From positions 1 through 37,371 of the IMG/VR virus record IMGVR_UViG_3300010392_000110: DNA of 37,371 bases; one strand, 5' to 3'. The stretch is from a virus. Numbering within the stretch: position 1 is the stretch's first letter; each line of letters starts with the position of its first letter. Below are positions 7,729-16,500 of this stretch, piece after piece. The translations under genes were made by a program, and so were the position numbers. The notes under the pieces are model-generated. The model was not told where the DNA came from and ran no database searches. It saw nothing but the letters and a program-made list of their open reading frames with translations.

Positions 7729-8549
7729 GTATTGCAGCAGCCCATACCGTGGAACGTGTCATTGACGACACCCTGAAGCTGGCCGGTGACTATCGCGGTA
7801 CTCGCCGCAATGGCCGCCGCTGGATGAGGGGTGAAGTGATGGCCGTGCTCAACCGGGTCCTGTTCCAGATGGCCCGGTCCACGGGTGCGCTGCGCACCGT
7901 TTATCTGTTGCCGGTGGTGGAGGGCCAGCAGGTCTATACCCTCCCCACCGACTGCATCCAGATCTTTTCCGCCCGACTCGATGGACTCACCGGCCAGGTG
8001 GTGCTCCCGTCCTCCGTGGGAGAGCAGGACCACAGCTTCCGGCGCATCGATCAAGTGGGACGGCCTCGATACGCCTTTGGCGACACCCTTGCTTACAACC
8101 AGATCGGCCTTTTGAATGTCCCCGGGGCGTCCGGCTCTCAGTGTGTGCGCACCGATGAGTTCGGGGTGATCCGTTTTCTGGAGACAGCCGACGGCACCCG
8201 AATCACCACAGAATCCTCCGGGCCTGCCGTCCGCACCGTGGGCGGTGTGCCTCTGATCCGGACAGCCGAAGGCGGTATTTTGCGTGGTGTGGTGCCCATT
8301 GCCGGGAACATCGTCGCCACGTACATCCGAAGGCCCGTGGTCTCCTCTGAGGGAGATATCCCCCATGGCCTTCCCGCCTGGTGCATTCGTCGGCTTCGGT
8401 TCGGCGCTGCGGCGAATCTGCTCGGCATGTCCCGGAAACGAATGGACCAGGGCAAGGCGCGGGTCTACAGCGCCAGGTGGGAGCGTTCCATGGCCTCCCT
8501 GCGCCGTCACAGCCAGTACCTCGGCAATCTGGAGGACGTGACATCATGA
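7725..8549 (+). CDS. Probable head-tail adaptor / connector protein
   Basis: A 274-residue protein right after the capsid genes. The helical start ('TVERVIDDTLKLAGD') and later beta-rich part ('VYLLPVVEGQQVYTLPTDCI') with a C-terminal helical domain ('IRRLRFGAAANLLGMSRKRMDQGKA') resemble phage adaptor proteins of the gp6-like or T7 gp11-like kind, which bind the portal and shape the short tail. This is a pattern judgement. Translation is coupled to both neighbours by 4-base overlaps. The next gene encodes a similar kind of protein, so the two may form successive rings. Confidence 0.6.
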   Translation: MSIAAAHTVERVIDDTLKLAGDYRGTRRNGRRWMRGEVMAVLNRVLFQMARSTGALRTVYLLPVVEGQQVYTLPTDCIQIFSARLDGLTGQVVLPSSVGEQDHSFRRIDQVGRPRYAFGDTLAYNQIGLLNVPGASGSQCVRTDEFGVIRFLETADGTRITTESSGPAVRTVGGVPLIRTAEGGILRGVVPIAGNIVATYIRRPVVSSEGDIPHGLPAWCIRRLRFGAAANLLGMSRKRMDQGKARVYSARWERSMASLRRHSQYLGNLEDVTS

Positions 8550-9157
8550 ACACCTGGAAAAATTGGATAGATGCCACGGCCCTTGCCGCCGATGACCCCG
8601 ATCACGAGCGCTACACCCGAACCGAGGTGGCTGAAGAGATTTACGCCGTGCTCGAAGAAATCGCCCTGGACAATCACCTTATTAAAGAGAGCATCACCAT
8701 CACCCTGAATGGCACGGACGTGGTTTTCTGGATGGACCGGCTCTGTGAAGAAGCTGGGAAACGCCCCTGGGGCTTCCCCTTGCGCATCACCAAAGAGGGC
8801 CTTCCCCTCTGGCCCAAGCAGACACGCCGGGAATCCTTCGGCTTTGAACTCTCAGACCCCGGGACCCTTACCTTCTACCCACCCGGCACGTCCGGTGAGG
8901 TGGTGGAGATCCTGTACTGTGCGTCACCGCTTCCCATGGTCAGCGAGTCGGATCCCATTGACCCGCTCATCCCTCCCGGCACCATGGACGGCGTCAGCGT
9001 CACCGCTGCCGGGCTCCTCTGTCTGGAGAGCCGGGACCAGGGCACCGTGGTCCACGCTCTTTCCCAGGTGGAGCGCGGAGACGCCCTGACCATCAACGAA
9101 CGCACCTACTTCGCCCGCCAGACCGGCGCGGCCTTTGACGATGTGAGGCCCGGATGA
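8546..9157 (+). CDS. Probable second connector or tail-ring protein
   Basis: A 203-residue protein with start ATG 8546 overlapping the previous stop (ATGA). Its layout, an N-terminal helical part ('YTRTEVAEEIYAVLEEIALD') and beta-rich middle, is broadly like the upstream adaptor. It sits between the adaptor and the large beta-rich tail protein, where short-tailed phages place connector rings. No clear family signature. An earlier open stretch in frame is a shadow of the upstream gene. Confidence 0.6.
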   Translation: MNTWKNWIDATALAADDPDHERYTRTEVAEEIYAVLEEIALDNHLIKESITITLNGTDVVFWMDRLCEEAGKRPWGFPLRITKEGLPLWPKQTRRESFGFELSDPGTLTFYPPGTSGEVVEILYCASPLPMVSESDPIDPLIPPGTMDGVSVTAAGLLCLESRDQGTVVHALSQVERGDALTINERTYFARQTGAAFDDVRPG

Positions 9158-10665
9158 GACGCATTGTGATCGGCACAATCCACGGCATCGCTCCCCGGTA
9201 CACACCGGAGCTGCGCAAGGGCTATGCACAGGTCGCACATAATGTGGACCTTGCAGACGGCAAGCTCAGCCCCGCCCGTGGAAATCGTGACGTGGCCGCC
9301 GGATCCGGTAACACCCTGCATGAGCATGGCGGCTCCTGGCTCACCGGTACCGATCGTTATTACCTCTCCTGGCCCATCAACAACCATGACCTCCTCTTTT
9401 TCCTGGATGGCGGCACCTTAAAGAAGACCATCGCGGGTGTCACCGCTGATGCAGGGCAGGATGCCCCGGAAGCGCCCACGACGGCCCTCAACGGTGCCGG
9501 TGACATCGCGGACACCGTGCAATACGCCCTAACCTGGACCCGTGATGTGGGTGGCTTTACAGACCAATCCCCCCTGGGTGCTCTCTCCGGTGCCCTTGTT
9601 GCCGACAGCAATCAGGTCAACGTAACCCGCCCCGAACCGCCCGCGCTGGTGACCCACTGGAACCTCTTTCGCGTCGGGGAGCTCACCGGCGTGTTACAGC
9701 TCGTGGCCACCCTGCCTGTGGATACCGCCACCTACACCGACAACCTCACAGACCTCGGCCCCGGCTGCACCACTTATTACACCTCCGCTCAGGGTGTGGA
9801 GATCGTCTGGGCCAAGCCTCCGGAACTCACCGGCATAACGCGAAAGCCCCATAGCGGGATGCTCTTCGGCTGGAAGGGTTCCACCCTCTATTGGTCCGAG
9901 CCAGGTTTCCCGGACGCCTGGCCAGCCGCCTACACCATGAATTTTCCGGACACCATTAAGACGGTGATGGTCTTCGGCGGGTCCGTGGCCGTGCTCCTGG
10001 CTTCTTCGCCTTTCCGTGTGGACGGCACCCATCCGGAGCTGCTTCAGCAGTCCGAGCCCCTGGGTGAGGAACCGTGTATCGGCACCGCCGCCTGCGCCAC
10101 CTCCAAAGGGATCCTTTATCTCTCAGATAGCGGAATCGCGCTTTTTAATCTCTATGAAACCCAGATGGTCACGGGCGGCCCTTTTGACGAGGCTTGGTTC
10201 AAGCAGAACATCGAGCCTGCCGGTGCCATCCTCGCTGAAAACGACGGGGTCACGTGGCTCTTTCACAGCGCCGGGTGTCTCCGATACGCGCATAAAGAGT
10301 GGACCACCCGAAGCACCGTGGCCACAGCAGCATACAAGCGGCCCTCGGACGGCGGCCTGTACGCCATTGTCTCCGGTCGCATTGTGGATATCGACGCCGG
10401 AGCCACCGGCTCTTACACCTGGCGTTCCGGCCACCTCACCCATGGCGGGGAAGATGATGTCCCGTGGGATCGAGTCATTGTGGCCGGATCCGGAGATGTT
10501 GCCCTCACCATCCGGGTGGATGATGAGATCAAGGCCACCAAGACCATGGACTTTTCAACGGACCGTGGCCGTCGTCTCGGCCTTCGCCCCGAAGACGCGG
10601 GCCGAACCCTGGACGTGGAGTTTATCGGCACCGGCACGGTCAAGGAGGTGACGATCCATGGCTAA
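9154..10665 (+). CDS. Large beta-rich tail protein
   Basis: A 503-residue protein rich in beta-strand repeats (for example 'FDEAWFKQNIEPAGAILAE', 'RPSDGGLYAIVSGRIVDID'), suggestive of a beta-propeller-like fold. Comparable proteins form the tail nozzle or stabilisation complex in T7-like and P22-like phages. It starts inside the previous stop and overlaps the following gene by eight bases. No signal peptide or enzyme motif is visible. Most likely the tail nozzle/hub by position, which is an inference. Confidence 0.62.
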   Translation: MRRIVIGTIHGIAPRYTPELRKGYAQVAHNVDLADGKLSPARGNRDVAAGSGNTLHEHGGSWLTGTDRYYLSWPINNHDLLFFLDGGTLKKTIAGVTADAGQDAPEAPTTALNGAGDIADTVQYALTWTRDVGGFTDQSPLGALSGALVADSNQVNVTRPEPPALVTHWNLFRVGELTGVLQLVATLPVDTATYTDNLTDLGPGCTTYYTSAQGVEIVWAKPPELTGITRKPHSGMLFGWKGSTLYWSEPGFPDAWPAAYTMNFPDTIKTVMVFGGSVAVLLASSPFRVDGTHPELLQQSEPLGEEPCIGTAACATSKGILYLSDSGIALFNLYETQMVTGGPFDEAWFKQNIEPAGAILAENDGVTWLFHSAGCLRYAHKEWTTRSTVATAAYKRPSDGGLYAIVSGRIVDIDAGATGSYTWRSGHLTHGGEDDVPWDRVIVAGSGDVALTIRVDDEIKATKTMDFSTDRGRRLGLRPEDAGRTLDVEFIGTGTVKEVTIHG

Positions 10666-11275
10666 GAGCAAGCAAAACTATCAGATCCCGGCCCTCTCCC
10701 TCTCTGCCCTGAACCAGATCCTCTCACGGATCGGCCTGCGCCTGGACGCCCTGGAGGGTGTGGATCAGAACACTGTGCGGCACGGCGGCGAGATCATCCG
10801 CACCGGTGACGGCTCCACCCCCGGGGCTGTCGCCGTGGTGCGACAGATCCTGACGGAGGATGCGGTCAAGACCATCGCCGTGGAGGAGTCTGGTCAGCTG
10901 TTCGAGCGGGAAGCCTTCAACGTGGTGAACCCCCTGTTCCTGGAAGGCCGTGGCATCGACATCACATTAAACATCGAAGAGGGGACTCTTACCTTCGCAG
11001 TGAAGGAGCTGCTCCAGGCCGGTCACGGCCTCACGCTGACCGATATCCCCGAAAGCGATGCCCAGACCATCGCCCTGAAACGACAGGCTGCTATTACCGA
11101 CGCCACCGCATCCCATACCATCACAGACCCTGCCGACGCCCCTGCGGATGCCGACGCCCTGCGCGATGACCTGGTGACCAATGTCATTCCGAGCGCTGAG
11201 TCAAAGCTGAATGCCCTGGGTGGAAAAATCAACGCGATACTGGCGGCCCTCAGGGCTGCGGAGGTGATCCAATGA
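10658..11275 (+). CDS. Hypothetical tail-associated structural protein
   Basis: A 205-residue protein with a helical start (LSALNQILSRIGLRLDALEG), a beta-rich middle (GRGIDITLNIEEGTLTFAVK) and an Ala-rich C-terminal helix. It lies between the large tail protein and the acetyltransferase. The look is that of a trimeric tail-fibre adaptor or needle-like protein, but no family is recognised. It overlaps the acetyltransferase start by four bases. Confidence 0.6.
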   Translation: MAKSKQNYQIPALSLSALNQILSRIGLRLDALEGVDQNTVRHGGEIIRTGDGSTPGAVAVVRQILTEDAVKTIAVEESGQLFEREAFNVVNPLFLEGRGIDITLNIEEGTLTFAVKELLQAGHGLTLTDIPESDAQTIALKRQAAITDATASHTITDPADAPADADALRDDLVTNVIPSAESKLNALGGKINAILAALRAAEVIQ

Positions 11276-11733
11276 AGATACGACCTGCTGCCAAAGAGGA
11301 TATGCCTCGTCTCGATGCAATGGGATGGGTTTTTCACAGCACATCGGGTTTGAATTGCTTCGGGGTTGGATACAACTCTTCCGATTTTGCAAAAGCAATG
11401 GGCCGGGTGTCCCTCAGTGATAATGCGGTGTGCCTGGTGGCGGATGTGGACGGCACGGCCGTGGGGATGATCTGCGGTGGCGTCTTCTCTCCTCTCTGGC
11501 ATGACGGATCACGGTTGGCGCAGGAGTTTTTTATGTGGGTGGATCCGGATCACCGAGGCAAAGGGTTCGGCAAGCAACTCCTGGCCGCCCTGGAGGATTG
11601 GGGCCGGGAGCAGGGTGCCACGGCCATCATCATGGTGAGCCTGAACCCCGTACTTGGTGAGACCCCCGCTGACGCGATGTACACCTCCCGGCACTACGTG
11701 GCCATGGAGACGCACTACGTAAGGAGGCTTTAG
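11272..11733 (+). CDS. GNAT-family N-acetyltransferase
   Basis: A 153-residue single-domain GNAT enzyme. The acetyl-CoA motif A is clear near residues 91-108 (VDPDHRGKGFGKQLLAAL), after the beta-4 strand 'EFFMW'. The N-terminal opening (MKIRPAAKEDMPRL) is typical of the family. Substrate unknown: it could modify a phage structural protein, a host protein or a small molecule. It is locked in the virion operon by a 4-base overlap upstream and abuts the next gene, so it is a late gene product. Confidence 0.88.
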   Translation: MKIRPAAKEDMPRLDAMGWVFHSTSGLNCFGVGYNSSDFAKAMGRVSLSDNAVCLVADVDGTAVGMICGGVFSPLWHDGSRLAQEFFMWVDPDHRGKGFGKQLLAALEDWGREQGATAIIMVSLNPVLGETPADAMYTSRHYVAMETHYVRRL

Positions 11734-12504
11734 ATGGCGGTTGCAACGGGCACAGCGATTTTAGGAGCAGCAGCGGTAGCGGGCGGGGCAGCGGTATACG
11801 GTTCCCGCAAGGCCAGTAAATCGGCGGATAAGCAGACCGCCGCCATGGAAAAATCCGCTGACCTGGCAGGTGTCGCAGCCAACCGCTCTGCCGATCTGGC
11901 GGAAGAGCAGTGGGATCGATACCTGGAGACTTTTGCGCCGCTGGAAGATCAACTTGTGAAGGAAGCGTCGGCACCGGCTGTGCCTGTGGAAGCGGTGATG
12001 CCGGTGGGATTCGAAAGAATGATGGCCACCACGGATCGGGATTTCGCAAACGCCTCCGCCACTACGGCCCGGGCCATGGGAGGCCGGTACCAGTACGGCG
12101 GCGGTATGGAGCAGGCGGCCCAGGGTGCCATCGAGCGCGGGCGCATCGGGGCGAAGACGAATATCCGGATAGCAAAAACCAACGCGGAGAATGCGGCGCT
12201 GGAAGAGGCCCGGGTAAAGACGGAGCAAGCGAAGCAGCAGCGATTTGCAAACATGATGAACGCCGCCAGTATCGGGAAGGGCCTGCCAGCCAACGCCCAG
12301 GCAGGTTTTGCCGGTAACGCCCAGACCTATGGCAACATGGCCGGGATGCATGCCAACGCCGCCGCGAATTACAACAACACCTCGGCTCAATCCTGGAACT
12401 CTTTTGGTAACACCGCCGGGAACCTCACCCAGCTCTACATGATGAACAAGATGATGACCCCGCAATCCCAACCTGTATACAGCACCAGTGCCTGGGGCCG
12501 GTAA
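11734..12504 (+). CDS. Probable internal virion / DNA ejection protein A
   Basis: A 256-residue protein rich in Ala, Gly, Asn and Met. An N-terminal hydrophobic Ala/Gly segment (about residues 5-25: ILGAAAVAGGAAVYG) is followed by long helical stretches, and the C-terminal third is rich in Asn and Met. Small proteins of this kind (T7 gp14, P22 gp7) are packed in the head and inserted in the cell envelope during ejection. The order here, two helical proteins then a giant one, matches the T7 gp14-gp15-gp16 cassette. The role is inferred from context. Confidence 0.65.
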   Translation: MAVATGTAILGAAAVAGGAAVYGSRKASKSADKQTAAMEKSADLAGVAANRSADLAEEQWDRYLETFAPLEDQLVKEASAPAVPVEAVMPVGFERMMATTDRDFANASATTARAMGGRYQYGGGMEQAAQGAIERGRIGAKTNIRIAKTNAENAALEEARVKTEQAKQQRFANMMNAASIGKGLPANAQAGFAGNAQTYGNMAGMHANAAANYNNTSAQSWNSFGNTAGNLTQLYMMNKMMTPQSQPVYSTSAWGR

Positions 12505-12514
12505 AGGAGGCGTG

Positions 12515-13528
12515 ATGGATTTAGGATACGGACTCTCAAAGATGATGGAAGGGGTTTCCGGCGGTGCGGTGAAAGGCAAGCGCCTGGAGCTGCACAAACA
12601 GTATAGAGACGAGGACCGGGCCGCCGAAGACAACCGGTGGAATATGGCTTTCGGTGCAAGGCAGGAGCAGCGGGGCAAAGATAACGCTTTTCGAGAGGAG
12701 CAGCAGAAGCTGAATGAAGCCAACGCCCGGTTGAATCGTGGCGTGGCGGCTCTCAATGTGGCCATGAAGGTGGCTGCCAGTTCTCCCACCCCCGAACAGA
12801 CCGTGGTGGATATCCAGAAGCACCTGAACCCCGAAGGCGCCCCGGTGGATGTCCGCTTTTCCGCTGGAGAGGCCGACCCCATGACCATCAGCTTCGCTGG
12901 AGACGGCGAGAACCCCGGGTGGGAGATTAAAGGCACCCCCGCGCAAATTACCCAGATGCTCCAGGTAATGGAGGCCAACCCGGATAAATCCACGGATGTC
13001 CTCAAGAAAGCCGCCGAACTCGGTGTGATCAGTATTAAGGAGATTACACCGGAGGCGGGTAAAGGCAAAGGCGGAGCCGGTGGCTCCGGCAACAAAAAGG
13101 TCTCCGACTACGTGGGCGGTATCAAGGCCATTGGAGCCAAGTACAAGCTTGCTCCCCAGGGGATTACAGTCAACGCCCAGGGAAAAGAAGAGATCAACCT
13201 GGAAGCCCTTCTGGGTGGTGCGGACACAGCGTATCGAGCCATTCAGAAGGTCGTGGCTGAAGAGCAGGATCCCGCGAAAAAAGCCGAAGCCGCCCAGGAC
13301 CTCCAGCGGATCCAGTGGTGGTATGAGCAGATCGCGGAGACCTTGGGCAAGCCTCCCGGGCCCGGTGAGGGCAATACTACCGGTACCCCTCCTGCGGTGG
13401 ATGCCACGGTGGAGATCGCCCCGGGTTATTCGGTGTCGGAAGCAAATCTTGAGCACACCATGGCTCAGTACAAGATGACCCGGGATGAGGTTATCGCTGA
13501 GCTTCGAAAGAGGAACCAATCCCGATGA
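12515..13528 (+). CDS. Probable internal virion / DNA ejection protein B
   Basis: A 337-residue soluble, strongly helical protein (for example 'HKQYRDEDRAAEDNRW', 'REEQQKLNEANARLN'). Start ATG 12515 is chosen because AAAGGAGG lies four bases upstream. A Gly/Lys-rich linker follows residue 170. It stands where T7 has gp15, before the giant internal protein, so it is probably the middle part of the ejection apparatus. No enzyme motif. Its end overlaps the giant gene by four bases. Confidence 0.62.
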   Translation: MDLGYGLSKMMEGVSGGAVKGKRLELHKQYRDEDRAAEDNRWNMAFGARQEQRGKDNAFREEQQKLNEANARLNRGVAALNVAMKVAASSPTPEQTVVDIQKHLNPEGAPVDVRFSAGEADPMTISFAGDGENPGWEIKGTPAQITQMLQVMEANPDKSTDVLKKAAELGVISIKEITPEAGKGKGGAGGSGNKKVSDYVGGIKAIGAKYKLAPQGITVNAQGKEEINLEALLGGADTAYRAIQKVVAEEQDPAKKAEAAQDLQRIQWWYEQIAETLGKPPGPGEGNTTGTPPAVDATVEIAPGYSVSEANLEHTMAQYKMTRDEVIAELRKRNQSR

Positions 13529-16500
13529 CCCGAACCGCCACCCCATACATGCCTCCCGTGGATCTCTTCGACGGAAAGCCGCCTCAAAAAGAACCAGTGG
13601 ACCTGTTTGGTGGTGAACCGCCCGACTCCGGTCCCGGTTTCTTCTCGCGTATGGGTGAGCGCCTGAACGATATGGGCCCCTCACGGCCAATTGAAATTTT
13701 TCCTGCCCAGGGGGGGCAGAGCCCCGTGGCAGTCGCCACAGCTGCCCCCACTGAGACCGCCCCCGAACAGGGGGCCACCCCCCAGACCGGCACGGTCCCC
13801 GTCCTGCTCCCCGCCCCTGAGCGCTCCCCCTTCCAACGCATGGGGGATGCGCTCCGGGGATCCTTCCGGTCCTCTCCTGATCGCAACGCCATAGCCCTTG
13901 CTTTAAGCGAAAAACATCAAATCAGCCCCACGGACGCCCTGAAGCATTTTGACGAATTAACGAAAAATCTCCGGGACCAGCCCACGAGCAAGGAGTATAT
14001 GACCGGGCTCCTCACCGCTCCCGTGGTGGCCGGGCTGGTGACCAACCCCCTGACGACTCTGGGGGCTCTGGCAGGCTTCACCGGCATCGCCGAGGCCGAA
14101 AATTTTGTGGTCTCCAAGGTCCAGGATAAAAAATACACCCCCCTGGCCGGTGAGAACCTGACATCGTTTCTACCTGCCGATACCGCCCCCAACGCCGAGC
14201 TGGCCGTGGAGATTATCGACTTTTTAGGCAAGGGAGCCGTCACCAGTTTGGGGATGAAGGGCGTCACCGGCAGCGCCTGGTTTCGGAAGCTCACCAAGCG
14301 AGAGCGCGGGCTTCTTGTCCTGGATGTGGCCGCCCGTGAAAAACAGGGCGTCTCCAAAGGCCAGGCCATCCGGGAGGCGATCCGGGCCCGTGGCGGCAAG
14401 GAGACTGCCGAAGGCAAGGCCCTCTTTAAAGAGATGCAGGATAAGTACGTCCGTGGCGAGAAGGGGGCTGAGCCCCAAGCGTCTAACCCGGCACAGCCTG
14501 CCGAGCCCGGTCCCGTGTCTCCCGCTACTCCGCCCCCTGCGCCCGCTGAAGGTCCCGTGGTCCCTGCTCCCGTCCAGGCACGTCCTGCCGTGGCCCCGGT
14601 TCCCGATGTGGCCCCAGGGGGCCCTCTTGTGGATCTGTTGGCCGGAGAGCCCCCCGCCAAGGTGATCCCTTTCCCCGAACCGTCGCAGGTTTCACAGTCG
14701 GTGGCTCCTGCGGTGGATGCTCCCAAAGATTTGCTGGGTGGGAAACCTCCTCAATTATCCCCCAAGACCTCACAACCCGATCCCCCTTCAGGGGGGCCGG
14801 ATCCCGCCATCCTGAAAAATGCGTATGAGATTATGCGTGAGGAGATGCAGAACTCCCAGACCAAAGGCACCACCGTTGATATCGATGGCACCCGCCGTTT
14901 CCATGGGGCTTCGAGTCCGCAATGGATGAAGGAAATCAACGCCGAAGCAAAGGCATCCAAGGAGAACCTGTACACCCGCCGAGAGTTGGGTGTGTTGCTG
15001 TCCAAGGCCGCAAACGGCAAATCTATGACGGAAAAGCAGGCCATTCGTTTTGAGCGGGTGCAAGAAGCCGCCGAAGGGCTTGCGGGATCCCACCCGGATT
15101 TGGTGGCCGCCCAGGATGCCTCCCTCATGGAGAAGAAGGGATATGAGGTGGTGGGCAGGCAGAAGGTTCCGGCTGTGGAGCTGGAAGAGGGGGATAAGTT
15201 TGTTGGGACCGTGGACGGCATTCACGACGAATACACCGTGAAGGGCGATGCCCCAAATGGGGACGTGATCATAAAAGATGGCGTCACCCACAGAGTGGAT
15301 CCCTTTGACACGGTGACAGTCGAAGGGCTGAAGCGAAACGAGAAACCGCCTCGTCGCCCCGTATCCACGGCCTCTGGCTTTGGCGACACCGGGGGATACG
15401 CTTCGCGTGCCCAGGGTGCAAAACAGAATGCCTCCAATGGGGCCCCTGGCGGAGGACCCGCTCCGGGTGATACCGCAGAAGCTGTGGTCATGCAGATGCC
15501 TGAGATCGTGGAGCTGGCCCAGCAGCTCATGGACGGGAAGCTTCCCCATGTGGCCCGAAAGTTCAGGTCAGCGGGCACCATGGGTATGTTTACCCCCAAG
15601 GGCTCCGGAAAGATCCGGATCCTGGCCGATCTTTTCAAAGACACCGAGCAGGCAAGCAAGGTTATGGCCCATGAGATCGGCCACCTGGTGGACTATTTGC
15701 CGGATCGCATGATCAAAGGTAGGGGGAATATCCTGGGGCGCATCGCGTCCCTGAAGGGCTACCTTAAACACACGATCTCTGAAAAACCGGGCGGGGCTCC
15801 GCCTCTCACGCCCGCAGACCGCACACGCCTCAAGAAAGAAGCAAGAGCCCTCCTGAAGGCGGAGGCCTTCGAAAAAGGGCTGGACCAGGAGATTACCCGG
15901 ACCCTGCCCGTGGAACCCAAGGATTTACTCTCCATATTTAACGCCGTGGAACCGACTGAAAACGTCTCTGACGAGCTGCTTTTGTTTATCAAGGGGCTGA
16001 GTACGGCGGAGAAGAAATCCATCGTAAAAGCCGCCATGAAAGGCCGTGTGCCGGAGGAAGTCCAAGCCTTTGCCAAGGTGGTGAAGGAGAAGGTTGCGAA
16101 GCAACCCAAGGTGGGCATTCCGGGGCATTATTTGAATGTCAAAGGCAAAAGAGTGTCTGAAGCGGAGATCCGCGCGAAATACCGGGAGCTGGTGGAGGAG
16201 GAGATCAAAAAGCGCAGGCTCATTAAGCTGGAATTGGTGATGGCGGAGCTGAAGGGTTTTACGCAGAAATGGAAGCCTTTTGACCTCGCAGCGAACCCGA
16301 AATACACGAAGTACCGCCACAGCGGCCCGGAGCTCTACGCCGACGCCCTGTCCGCCATGATCACGGATCCGGCATATCTGAAAGCCGAGGCACCTGTCTT
16401 CTATCAGTCCTGGTGGAATTATCTTGAGAATAAGCCCACCGTGAAACAGCTTTACGAAGAGATCCGGACCGAGATTTCCCACGGGTCCGAGTCTCTGTCA

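Noticed and set aside
11761-13095. 444-residue leftward open frame across the ejection genes.
   Set aside because: Opposite two well-supported rightward genes with good ribosome sites; its protein is low-complexity.
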